From Haliclona indistincta (lineage: Eukaryota > Porifera > Demospongiae > Haplosclerida > Chalinidae): 64,000 nt of DNA. The notes below the pieces were generated by a model, which ran no database searches, was not told the origin of the DNA, and saw nothing but the letters and a program-made list of their open reading frames with translations. Shown here in pieces: positions 12,281 through 21,823 of this stretch. Position 1 is the first letter of the stretch. Every line of letters starts with the position of its first letter. The position numbers and the translations under genes were made by a program. The stretch lies in NCBI GenBank assembly GCA_964017065.1, contig OZ024787.1:824744-888743 (forward strand), written 5' to 3'.

Positions 12281-13460
12281 AGGGAGGCACGGTAGTGACT
12301 CCCTATGTAGGGTTGAACGAGAAAACAAGATGGCGGCTACATACAATGTATTAGCGTTCAAACGCTGATATTTCGCCTGGTGTTGAATTTTATACGTCAA
12401 AAGACACTTAGATCTGCTCTCTGGCGTTGCCCCATCTTACAGTAGCAAGGAGATTGCTCGAAATTGTTGCTAAAGTGACGAACCTGGAAACGGTGAAAAT
12501 CGAGTTTCGTCATCAGGCTTCGTTTTCTTCTTCTTTCTTCCACTCGCCTAGCACCTTAACGCGAGCAGTGCCGGGACCAAAACACCCACGAACAGTCGTG
12601 AAATTCTCCTGGCATGTGCCTTTTGAACTTAGTTATTAGCGAAACGGCGATATAAATTCCGCGATTTCTCGATCGTGATCCATTGTAAGCTAAGTGTTAG
12701 ACGCCATTAATGTGATTGCGCAATACGCACGTGACCAATCAGTGGTTAGCGCACGTGACCAAGCACTAGCTTGAGTATCTCCGCGCGCGCCGTATGGTTC
12801 ACGGAGAACACATATCTGTATGGAGTCTTCTGAAGAACGGCAAGCTATAGGATCACCATTCTGCGCTTGCCAGATATAAATTATAACCGCCGGCGCCGTA
12901 CAGTACAGGTCAATAAACTAGTTTGGGCGGGGCTCGTATACACTGCATGCATACATACGTAGGCGAGCTGATGGTATAGCATAACAATTATTTTTTGCTA
13001 CAAGTTTAAAGTAAAGAAAAGCCATCAACAACAAGAAACTAAACCAATGGTGGAACAAAGACGGCTCAGTACGTCCATGATATTTGAACTGCACTTCACT
13101 AAAAAAAGTAAAAAGGACACAAACAAGAATATTAAAAAGATTTCTATCGAAATCAAAAGGATGTAGGGTTGTGAAATCTACCACTGGTTCACAATGTAAA
13201 CTAACAAGGAACAAGCATGGAATGGTAACACAATTGACTTGCTTCAGTGGCTGTACACAAGCTGAATGCACGTCAGGTGTCAGCAGTCAACAAGTAGGTC
13301 AACCACACCAGCCACTGATGTAGGGATCTATGGTCTGTTAGCAAGTCAATTGTGTTACCATTCCATGTTTGTTCCTTGTTAGTTTACATTGTGAACCAGT
13401 GGTAGATTTCACAACCCTACATCCTTTTGATTTCGATAGAAATCTTTTTAATTTTCTTGT
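12281..13460. mobile_element. Composite non-coding element (copy 1)
   Basis: The element begins with a near-palindrome (AGGGAGGCAC/GTGACTCCCT, 12281-12304) and ends in a foldback structure at about 13130-13460. The foldback arms run from TTAAAAAGATTTCTATCG to its inverse around a loop of roughly 80 bases. The body contains CAAGATGGCGGC (YY1-like), ATTGCGCAAT, two CACGTGACC motifs and a CCAAT near 12710-12760. There is no long open frame. Homologous copies lie at 36427-37637 (+) and 46208-47885 (-). In this copy the left foldback arm has lost about 25 bases next to the loop. Confidence 0.8.
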
Positions 13461-13464
13461 ACCT

Positions 13465-13640
13465 GAGTTTCCCCATCCTCACAAAGAGAACGAGTCTTCC
13501 TCTCCAGTGCTGTAGCAAGAAAACAACTACTGTTTGATACTTGAGTCTCACTTAACAGAATGCTTTTAATGTTCTTTATTATTTTTCTTAATATTGGTTG
13601 CATGTTGAGTGAAAACTTTTATCGAGCATGCAAAGATAAT
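13465..13640 (+). pseudogene. Relic 3' end of a beta-helix gene
   Basis: The DNA decodes to a decayed version of the tail (FPHPHKENESSSPVL then stop) followed by sequence like the 3' flank (GTGAAAACTTTTATCGAGCATGC). Comparable relics follow copies B, C, E and F. Not functional. Confidence 0.75.
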
Positions 13641-13644
13641 AATG

Positions 13645-13696
13645 TCTCGCTACTGGTACTGTCTGGTACTGATACTGATACTGATACTGGTACTGA
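13645..13696. repeat. Short (GATACT/GGTACT)n tandem repeat
   Basis: About eight hexamer-like units of TACTGA/TACTGG type immediately upstream of the TATA box of copy B. The other copies have repeat module R1 here instead. Confidence 0.8.
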
Positions 13697-13710
13697 GAAC
13701 AATCCAGCAA

Positions 13711-13718
13711 TATAAAAA
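13711..13718 (+). promoter_or_regulatory. TATA box of copy B
   Basis: TATAAAAA sits 91 bases before the ATG in a block conserved upstream of copies B to F (AAACCTTTCTCAGTG, then ACAACCTGCGTTCCAC). The spacing fits a TSS near 13740 and a short 5' UTR. Confidence 0.65.
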
Positions 13719-13801
13719 GCGAAACCTTTCTCAGTGTTCACTGTGACCCAATTGACAACCTGCGTTCCACACTCTGATACTTCAGGACTACTAACTAGCT
13801 G

Positions 13802-16800
13802 ATGGCTGCTGCACTACTAGTGTTGCTGCTGTTGTTGGCTGTACCTCTCACTGCTTTCACAACCACTGATGTCTACTATGTCACAGCTGATGATGCTGAG
13901 CAGTCATGTCCTCCACACCAGATATGCCACAACCTCTCCTACTACATCTCTCAGTTGGACCACTTCTTCACCTCTGACACCACCATTATCTTCTTGGAAG
14001 GAGAACACAACTTTGACAGAGAGGATCTTGTACATGTCAGTAATGTACACAACCTGACTCTGAAGGGACAAGGTCAGTGGCCGGTAGCAGGAGCTGAGGA
14101 GACTGTGATGCAGTCTACTGTAATTATCAACTGCACCAGAGGAAGAGGAGGGTTCTACTTTGCTGCCTCTCATAACATCACTGTTGAAGGTCTTACAGTA
14201 ATCAACTGTGGAGGACTAGATAACACTGCTGTGATATACTTCGATACTGTTGAGAATCTTTTCTTTCTCAAGAATTCAATACAACACATGACAGGATTTG
14301 GGCTATTTGTCCATAACTGTAACAATGTCATAATCACCAACAGCTCCTACTATCATTCAGCAGTGTGCAGTATCATTGAACCCTTACACAGTGACAATGA
14401 GTTTAATTATCGTGGTGGTGGAATAGGCATTGTCTATGATACTCAGTACAGCAATACAGGCTACACACTAGAGCTATCACACTCCAATATGACCAAATGT
14501 TGTAGTGTTTTAGATTTTGGAGGAGGTATAACCTTACGAGCACAATCTAGATTTGGTTCAGTAAGAGTACTATTTAGTCATCTGGTCCTCTCACATAACA
14601 ATGCAGTCATAGTGAAAAATACTACATCCATTGCTATAAAATCTGGAGCTGGTTTGGGTGCAATGATGACTGGTAATGGTAATGTGTCACTTACTATAAG
14701 CAACTGTCTTTTCTTTCACGGACATGGTTCTAGTCTAGGCACAGGAGGTATGTATTTCTCTGTTGACACTGTTCGAGTAGTAATCGTAATTCAGAACACA
14801 GACTTGGTGGAAAATGAAGGTTTTCTAACTAGTGAGATATATTTCATAAGCTCCAACTCACATGACTCATCATTGTCTATACTGAACTCAACTACCACAC
14901 ACACAGAAACACCATCATTGAATGGAGTGGTTATCGAGGGCTGTTGCACTAGAGTCATTTTTAACAACACCAGAATGAGATTTACTAGGCAAATTGAAAA
15001 TGGCGTTTTTTTTTATGATCATCAAGGTATTCATATTGGGCAATCATTGAGAATGGACAACTGTATTATTGAGAGAAGTCAAAGTGGGATAGCACTTTTA
15101 CACGTGATTGGCGTAAAATTCAATATCAATAATTGTACATTCTCAAACAACTCAGGATATCAGTCAGTTATCATGATTATTCAAATTGAAGGCTTGTGTT
15201 TATTCGACAATAATACATTTACACCAAATTGCGGTGTTATTAGTAACTGTTTAATATCTGATAATAACATGACTGGAATTGTTGTTATGAGGAGCGTACC
15301 AATGATTGGATTATTTTTTATTGGTCACAATGTGATACAGAACAACAGAAACACACAGGGAGCTGGTATTGTACTCATGAACAATGTCTACATTGTAGTC
15401 GATGGTGAGTTGTTGCTGTACAACAACACTGCTGAGAAACATGGCGGAGCAATTCTTGTGATACACCCACAGTTCAAATCACAACTGCATATGCAATATT
15501 CATATTGTACCATGAATCTTTTTCGAGCTTCTAGTTCAGTGATATTCTCAGGAAACAGAGCAGGCCAAGGAGGGAGTGATATGTATGGTGCTATACTGAT
15601 GGGTTGTATTGCAATTGAACATGAGGACGAATATGAGGACAAAGATAAGCCGGACAAATATGAGGACAAATATAAGCGGGACAAATATGAGGACAAATAT
15701 TATACGATTCATATGGATGAATATGAGGACATATCATATGTAGGACATTCTAATGAAACCTCATGGTACTTTGACAGTCCTCTTATGAAACATCTTAACT
15801 TCAGTTTCAGTAACACTGACAGACTCTCCTCCATGTCCTCTGACCCCATCATGGTCTGCTTCTGTAACACCACCACTAACTTACCAGACTGCTCTGATAG
15901 GACCCATCACATACAAACATATCCAGGACTAGAGATCAACACAACAATAGCAACAGTAGGATACTATGGTGGTACAAGTCCTGGTGTTGTGAAGGTCACC
16001 GCTCAACATGCAAGACTAGTTCGATACTATGGACAAATTGAAACCACTGAATGTTTCCAGCTCCACGTTCTCCTGCAAAACACATCCTCAACAACAGCAC
16101 TGGTTGATATCAGAGTAGATGGTGGACTACCTGACTGGGGTGTGTCTATTGGAGTGAACGTTTTAGAATGTCCAATCGGTTTCACTGAAGTCAAAGGACA
16201 ATGTCGACTTGAACAATCTTTGGATACAAATAATGTCCAATGCAATTTGACAGCCACACCTTTCAAGTTCATGAGATCAGGCAACGGATGGTTTGGTTAC
16301 ATCAACAACACTCAGTGTGTAACAGGTACTACTTATTGTCCTTTTGACTACTGCAATCAATCCGATGTCTCATTTGACATCATGGCACCTGATTGTCAGT
16401 GTATGGCCAATAGAACAGGCATACTCTGTGGACAATGCCAGTCTCACCTTAGTATCATGCTGGGATCCAACCACTGTGGTACTTGCTCTAACTGGTATCT
16501 ATTCTTGTTGCCAGTGTTTGCCATCGCTGGCATAGTGTTAGTGGCTCATTTAATGATCCTCAACTTGAGTGTCTCTGTAGGAACTATCAATGGACTACTG
16601 TTTTATGCTAATATGGTGAAACTCAATGAAGCTTTCTTCTTCCCAAATGGTAGTATTCCAGTGGTGAGCCAGTTCATCTCATGGCTGAACCTTGACTTGG
16701 GTATTGAAGTGTGCTTGTTTGATGGACTGGATGGCTACTGGAACACTTGGCTACAGTTTGTCTTTCCTGGTTACCTGTTCCTGCTCATGGGTGGTATTAT

Positions 16801-17029
16801 TGTGGGCTGTCACTACTCTGTGTGGCTTTGCAGGTTGTGTGGCTCTCATGCTGTCCCAGCACTAGCTACACTGTTTCTCATGTCCTACACTAAAATCCTA
16901 CTCACAGTCACCAATGCTCTTTCCATGTCTCAGCTGCCATGCAATGATGGTATACTGACAGTGTGGAGTGTAGATGGGAACATTGAGTATGGCAGTAGTG
17001 AACACCTTATTCTTGTAGTCTTCTCCTGA
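13802..17029 (+). CDS. Beta-helix membrane protein copy B, prematurely terminated
   Basis: Single-exon frame of 1075 residues. It has a signal peptide (MAAALLVLLLLLAVPLTAF) and a long ectodomain rich in N-glycosylation sequons whose short strand-turn repeats suggest a right-handed parallel beta helix (about residues 60-640). A cysteine-rich stalk follows (CPIGF... to CGTCSNW, about 780-900), then membrane segments starting at WYLFLLPVFAIAGIVLV. The frame ends at TGA 17027-17029, where every other copy has TGT (Cys) inside a membrane segment. The same frame then continues to the normal family C-terminus. About 245 residues (the last membrane spans and the tail) are lost unless the codon is read through. 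A charged insertion (15613-15735) is unique to this copy. ATG choice is supported by the signal peptide and the conserved upstream block. Confidence 0.75.
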   Translation: MAAALLVLLLLLAVPLTAFTTTDVYYVTADDAEQSCPPHQICHNLSYYISQLDHFFTSDTTIIFLEGEHNFDREDLVHVSNVHNLTLKGQGQWPVAGAEETVMQSTVIINCTRGRGGFYFAASHNITVEGLTVINCGGLDNTAVIYFDTVENLFFLKNSIQHMTGFGLFVHNCNNVIITNSSYYHSAVCSIIEPLHSDNEFNYRGGGIGIVYDTQYSNTGYTLELSHSNMTKCCSVLDFGGGITLRAQSRFGSVRVLFSHLVLSHNNAVIVKNTTSIAIKSGAGLGAMMTGNGNVSLTISNCLFFHGHGSSLGTGGMYFSVDTVRVVIVIQNTDLVENEGFLTSEIYFISSNSHDSSLSILNSTTTHTETPSLNGVVIEGCCTRVIFNNTRMRFTRQIENGVFFYDHQGIHIGQSLRMDNCIIERSQSGIALLHVIGVKFNINNCTFSNNSGYQSVIMIIQIEGLCLFDNNTFTPNCGVISNCLISDNNMTGIVVMRSVPMIGLFFIGHNVIQNNRNTQGAGIVLMNNVYIVVDGELLLYNNTAEKHGGAILVIHPQFKSQLHMQYSYCTMNLFRASSSVIFSGNRAGQGGSDMYGAILMGCIAIEHEDEYEDKDKPDKYEDKYKRDKYEDKYYTIHMDEYEDISYVGHSNETSWYFDSPLMKHLNFSFSNTDRLSSMSSDPIMVCFCNTTTNLPDCSDRTHHIQTYPGLEINTTIATVGYYGGTSPGVVKVTAQHARLVRYYGQIETTECFQLHVLLQNTSSTTALVDIRVDGGLPDWGVSIGVNVLECPIGFTEVKGQCRLEQSLDTNNVQCNLTATPFKFMRSGNGWFGYINNTQCVTGTTYCPFDYCNQSDVSFDIMAPDCQCMANRTGILCGQCQSHLSIMLGSNHCGTCSNWYLFLLPVFAIAGIVLVAHLMILNLSVSVGTINGLLFYANMVKLNEAFFFPNGSIPVVSQFISWLNLDLGIEVCLFDGLDGYWNTWLQFVFPGYLFLLMGGIIVGCHYSVWLCRLCGSHAVPALATLFLMSYTKILLTVTNALSMSQLPCNDGILTVWSVDGNIEYGSSEHLILVVFS
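15613..15735 (+). repeat. In-frame charged repeat insertion in copy B
   Basis: Imperfect units encoding DKYEDKYKRDKYEDKY and related EDEYED motifs. It sits between ILMGC and SYVGHSNETSWYFD, where the other copies have only 10-20 residues of varied sequence. It lies in the ectodomain. Confidence 0.85.
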
Positions 17030-17770
17030 GGTGTCCTTGTCATTGGACTGGCTTATCCTGTTTTAGTGTTGTGTGCTCCTCTGCTGGAGAGATACAGTCA
17101 CAAGTGTATCCCACAGCACAGATGGAATCCGGTGGCTAAATTCAAGCCATTGTTTGATGCTTATGGTGGACCTTACAAAGACAAGTATCGATTCTGGACA
17201 GGAGTGACTCTGATGGTGCGACTAACTCTCACTGTGACATTCTCCTTCACTTCAGGAAGATTGGCTGTTGTCAATGCTTACATCATCATTTCTTGTGTAG
17301 TAGGTATTTTAACATTTTGGTCTTTCACGAAAGGTGTGTATACAAAAACATATCTTAACTTACTTGAAGTATTCTATCTTCTCAACATATTTCTCCTGAG
17401 CACTGTTAGTCTGGCTACTGCTTCTTTTGGGTCAAGGGATTATCAAATAGCAACCATTGTCTCTGTTTGTCTGTCCTTTGTTGTCTGTCTTGTCACCATG
17501 GCAACGCACATCTGGTGGAACTTTGACCTCAAGAAGATCAGGAGAAGGCTATGGTTTAGAGATAGACCAGAGTATATAGCAGTGCCTCAGGAGGCAGCAG
17601 ATGAGGACGATGAAGAGGACAGACCTCCTCCAGGATCCCCGCCATCAATAGTGTATGGCTCACATAGAGGAGAGCATCAGTTTGAACTGGTGTTTCCCCA
17701 TCCTCGTGAAGAGAATGAGTCTTCTTCTCCAGTGCTGTTAGCAAGAGAACCACTACTGTTTGATACATGA
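17030..17770 (+). pseudogene. Copy B C-terminal remainder after the nonsense codon
   Basis: Same frame as the upstream part. It encodes GVLVIGLAYPVLVLCAPLLERYSHK, further membrane segments (VTLMVRLTLTVTFSF, IIISCVVGILTFW, VFYLLNIFLLSTVSL, VSVCLSFVVCLVTM), the basic KKIRRRLWFRDRPEY stretch and the acidic/proline-rich tail ending REPLLFDT. No other defect is seen, so the stop is recent or tolerated. Confidence 0.8.
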
Positions 17771-18154
17771 ACTCACATGCATAATGCAGTGATTTTCAAT
17801 TCCATTACCTGACCTGCCTTAGCTTTTGTGTGTTCTTTTTCGTCTTAGTGTATTTTCTTTATGTGTAGCTAGTTCTTTTGTATAGCTTAGTTGTTTTTTT
17901 GTATAGCTTAGTTCTTTTTATATAAGTGTATTTTATAACATTTTGTTGTATTATTGTAGTGAAAATATATAAAGCATAAAAAAGTTATGCCGGATATGCG
18001 TCTGGAGGGGTATGCTGTACTAACTCATACTGCAGTTACAAACCAAGAATGAGCCATACTTTGCCTACAATACAAATAGTGTGTAAACGACATTAGTAAG
18101 ATTCCATCTGTGCAAGCTCATTTCCCAAAAAATCAGTGAAATAAAACAGGCTTA
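17771..18154. other. 3' flank of copy B
   Basis: Non-coding. 17870-17925 holds two to three imperfect copies of the TTTGTATAGCTTAGTT unit that is expanded to about 19 copies after copy C. Confidence 0.6.
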
Positions 18155-18320
18155 CATTTTACTGGAGTTTCCCATCCTCATGAAGAGAATGAGTCTTTCT
18201 CTCCAGTGCTGTAGCAAGACAACCACTACTGTTTGACACTTGAGCCTCACTTTACAAATGCTTGCGATGTTCTCTTTTATTTCCTTGGCATGTTGAACGA
18301 AAAGTTTTTATCAAGCAAAA
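18155..18320 (+). pseudogene. Relic 3' end of a beta-helix gene behind copy B
   Basis: Decayed tail coding (EFP.HPHEENESFSPVL, stop, then CLTLE) and 3' flank sequence. It lies about 390 bases after the real stop of copy B. Confidence 0.75.
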
Positions 18321-18707
18321 AAAATCATGCATATGCGTAATGTCAAAATCATGCATATGTCTCCTTGTACATATTATCTCTAATATAATTATTATTATGC
18401 TCTATTATATCATAATGAGCATCATAGCAGTTCTCAAGACACTTATTGAACAAGTCTATGTTTTATAATGAGAGAGAGTAGAAGAACCATCAACTAGTCA
18501 TTACACACGACAGAGAGAAAGAAATTGAGACGATCAGCGTCTAGTATAATACCTCGTGGTAAGAAGACAGTAGTTTACTGAAGAGGAAGAAGAATACAAT
18601 GATGTTTCAACTGATCACATACTGTACTAATCTTATTACACATGATATTATAGCTATCATAGTTTATTGTGATAGACACACACATACTAAAAACGAGACA
18701 AAAATTG

Positions 18708-20266
18708 CTAAAAATATGTGTCTTCTTCGTTGTACTGTTGTACATCTCCGGCTGGGAATTGTCCGTGTGTTGATGTGAAGGATGTTGGAGTCTTTCCACG
18801 CAGTCCTGTCCAAGTGCTCGAGCTATCTCTATGTACTACCCATATCGTGTCTTTCATCTTGTAGCTGAGCTGTCCAGCAGCCTTGGTCTCTCTGTCAGTA
18901 ATTGCGACATAGACACTCCCTTCGCTGGGGGCTATCTCTTTGACTACAGATACTAGTGCAGTGATCCAGCCGACGAGATCCTCTTTCTTGCTAGCTTGAA
19001 ACTGATGGATGGTAGTGCTCCTCGCATGAGGAAGAAAGAGAAAGGGCTAACTCTTCCTTCGTGAGTCCCGAGCTGCAGGGTCATGTCTCGAATGCTGACC
19101 TTGTAATGGCTGACGATATCTGTTTGACTGGAATGGAAGCCAAGGGAGTACCCTTTCAGAACGCACTACTCCCGAGTCCGTCGCATATCCTTTCTATGCT
19201 TAGACGGTGACTTGTACATGAGTGAGCCTGAGTGAGAGCTACCTGGCTGGGATGATGAGCTATTTGATGGTTTTGGGGGTCCTGGTCTAGAGGGCTGCTC
19301 TGTGGATGCTCCTCCAAACATGCGAGACAGTGAGGCAACTTTGCTGCTTGCTCAGCTCCTAGTGGTTTAGCTCCTCTGCCTTTAGTAGCTGCTCTCTGAG
19401 CAACAGGCGAACCAGTATGAGCTGTAGGAGGAGGAGAGGGTTTCGATGGAGTGAAGGAAGAAGACAGCTTTGATGGAGTGGAGGGTGAAGACGACTGCTT
19501 AGCTGGTGTGTAGGAGGAAGTGAATTTAGTAGGAGTCGAGGGGGAACTGCCTCGCTTTGCTGCCGTAGTAGAGGCGGGTATGGATTTAGCAGGAGTCGAG
19601 GTGCTTGTAGGTACACGGGGTGGGCGGGCAGGGGGAGCTTGCTCTACATCGACGTAAAACTCATCATCGTCCTCCACTGGTAGATCAGTTTTACCAGGCA
19701 TCTCCATCTCTGTGTACTCTTCCTGTTCCTCTTCCACTGGTGCACGAACTGGGGCCGGTGCTGGCGGCTTGGGCGGTGGGAGGTCAGTCTCTAACTCTCC
19801 ATTATGCCTCCATTATCCCTCCTCCCTGCACCATCACGTCATCATAAGTCTCTTCCGGTCCATCTCCTCCAGCTACTACATCATGCATAAGTCTCCTCCA
19901 TTTCTTCTGTCTGAGCTACCACATCATCATAAACTTCATCGTCTATGGGAGGAGCTGGGGCAGGTGCTTTGGTGATCTTGCTGATGGGGTGGCGGGATGG
20001 GAGAGAGGGACCTCGAGCAGCAGCGGGTGCCCCACGAGGAGGCAGAGCAGGAGAGGGAGTCTTAGGGTCGTTGCGAGGAGGAAGGGAAGGTGCAGCAACT
20101 GCAATAGATGAGCGTTTGGGTATTTCAACCTCATCCGGTGCTTCATAGATATCATCATCAAAATCTTCTTCTTCCGGAACAGCTGACGGTTCAAAGGTAT
20201 GTGCTGGGCGTGGGCTAGCAGGAACAACAGGAACATCAGATGGACCAGCCAGATCCTCGTAGAACT
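18708..20266 (-). pseudogene. Duplicated last exon of the PH/SH3 adaptor, decayed copy
   Basis: This segment is homologous over its whole length to the last exon of the adaptor gene at 53280-54835, and keeps the 3' splice acceptor (CTTGCAG at 20267 on). The frame is broken at several places, for example near 19012, 19170, 19345 and 19795. An open stretch at 19156-19737 covers the Thr/Ser/Pro-rich part only. The upstream exons are not present on this side, so it cannot make the full protein. Homology to the parent's intron continues to about 20430. It lies tail-to-tail with copy B, as the parent does with copy F. Confidence 0.85.
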
Positions 20267-20429
20267 CTGCAAGAAGAAGAGAGAGGAATTGTCATGTGTG
20301 GGTACGGCAGAACTATTGTGTGGGATCCTACAGGCAGAGTTACAGATATACAGTAATGGATTATGTTTGTGTACACAAAAGATGTGTTTGTATTAGGGTA
20401 ATATGTAAACATAGGCATAGCACGATGAC

Positions 20430-21350
20430 CAGAGAGAAAGAAATTGAGACGATCAACGTCTAGTATGATACCTTGTGATAAGAAGACAGCAGTTTACTGG
20501 AGAGGAAGAAGAATAATTGATGTTTCAACTGATCACATACTGTACTGTACATGAATTGTCATTTAAACACAACAAATCATGATCATCCCTCTAGACCGCT
20601 GTCGAGCGGCAATTATGCACAATGATATAACACAATTCTTAATAATTATGATCACTCGCATGTGTAATACAATCTCAAATCTAAACCTATGCATTTATAA
20701 TGGCATCTATAGTGTATGTGTGACATTTCAGTGCGACCATTACTGCATGTTTGATCCTCACACACTGCTGTTCGCGTTTTCACATTGCTGCTCTCTTTAT
20801 CAACTGCAATGAAGAAGACAACCATCATGTACAATATCCTGATTATATATTCCAGAGGTTGTGGAACATAGGGATTACATTCAGTGCATGTGACACTTTC
20901 TCAACAAGTATACTAGTCAGTCATCAACATTACTTCATGGTAACATTAGTCCTTGCTAAGTTGTAAGGTTTTGACAAACAGGTTCTGATCCTCCACAGCA
21001 ATGATTAACCTCACAATGTGGGCACCTCTAAAATAAGGACACCAATATTATTGTGGTCACTGCATGTGATCCAAAACAGATGTTTTGTGCATTAGTCACT
21101 AAAGCATAGCTACAGGACACTCTGTGTGGGTCTCAATTAGTGTGTCCAGAATAGAGTGGTTCTAATATAAACCAAAATCCATTAATATGTACTGCGCTTA
21201 TAGCTATTCTGATATTGTACAGTCAACAACAGATTGCACATTTAAACTAGCTACAACTCAAACTTGCATCACATCATTTGTGAAAGCAATCCAGCTAGCT
21301 AGCTAATAATTCAGCTAGCGAGCTGATGCTGCTAGCTAGCTAGCTGTCAG
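20430..21350 (+). other. Spacer with repeat module R2
   Basis: 20430-20900 holds no gene. About 20880-21300 is module R2, recognised by GTGACACTTTCTCAACAAGT, AATGATTAACCTCAC, GATCCAAAACAGATG and TGATATTGTACAGTCAACA. The module ends in AGCTAGCT-rich DNA. R2 recurs near 27560, 28930, 35690, 44480 and 45890, and inverted near 3240 and 6170. Confidence 0.7.
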
Positions 21351-21490
21351 TAGTGAACTGTGCAACAACACTGTTGATAAACATGGCGGAGCAATTTTTG
21401 TGATACACCACTGTTCAATACTTTGTACCATTAAATTTTATGTAGCTTCTAGTTCAGTGATCCTTTTCGGGAAACATGCAGGGCAGGGCA
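21351..21490 (+). pseudogene. Sense scrap of beta-helix coding sequence upstream of copy C
   Basis: Decayed version of the segment coding GELLLYNNTADKHGGAILV to GNRAGQG in the full genes. The same scrap precedes the promoters of copies D, E and F. Confidence 0.75.
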
Positions 21491-21505
21491 AGTTTGCCTG
21501 CATTA

Positions 21506-21725
21506 GTCACTAATGCATCCACCATGTATAATAGATACAAGATCTAACCAGACACTCTGTGTGGGTCTCAATTAGAGTGGTTCCACCACAATCCATTAAC
21601 ATGCCCCTGTGTGGGAAAAACATGATAAGTTGTAGCTATACTGATATTGTACAGTCAACAACAGATGGTGCATTTAAACAAGACACAACTTAAACTTGCA
21701 TCACATCTTTTGGGAGAGCAATCCA
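21506..21725 (+). repeat. Repeat module R1 upstream of copy C
   Basis: Module of about 220 bases: TCACTAATGCATCCACC, AGACACTCTGTGTGGGTCTC, CCATTAACATG, TGATATTGTACAGTCAACA, then TTGCATCACATC. It directly abuts the conserved promoter block. Its TATA counterpart reads AATAAAAG (about 21734) rather than TATAAAAG. Confidence 0.8.
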
Positions 21726-21823
21726 TGCAGTGAAATAAAAGTGAAACCTTTCTCAGTGTTCACTGTGACCCAATTGACAACCTGCGTTCCACACTCTGAT
21801 AGTACAAGACTACTAACTAGCTG

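Noticed and set aside
13904..14173. Minus-strand open frames opposite the receptor signal-peptide region (also at 21.9, 30.6 and 48.5 kb)
   Set aside because: They recur only because the sense strand is conserved; no independent support.
19943..20272. Alternative-frame ORFs (Leu/His/Pro-rich) over the adaptor exon copies
   Set aside because: Frame shadows of the Pro/Ser/Thr-rich coding exon.
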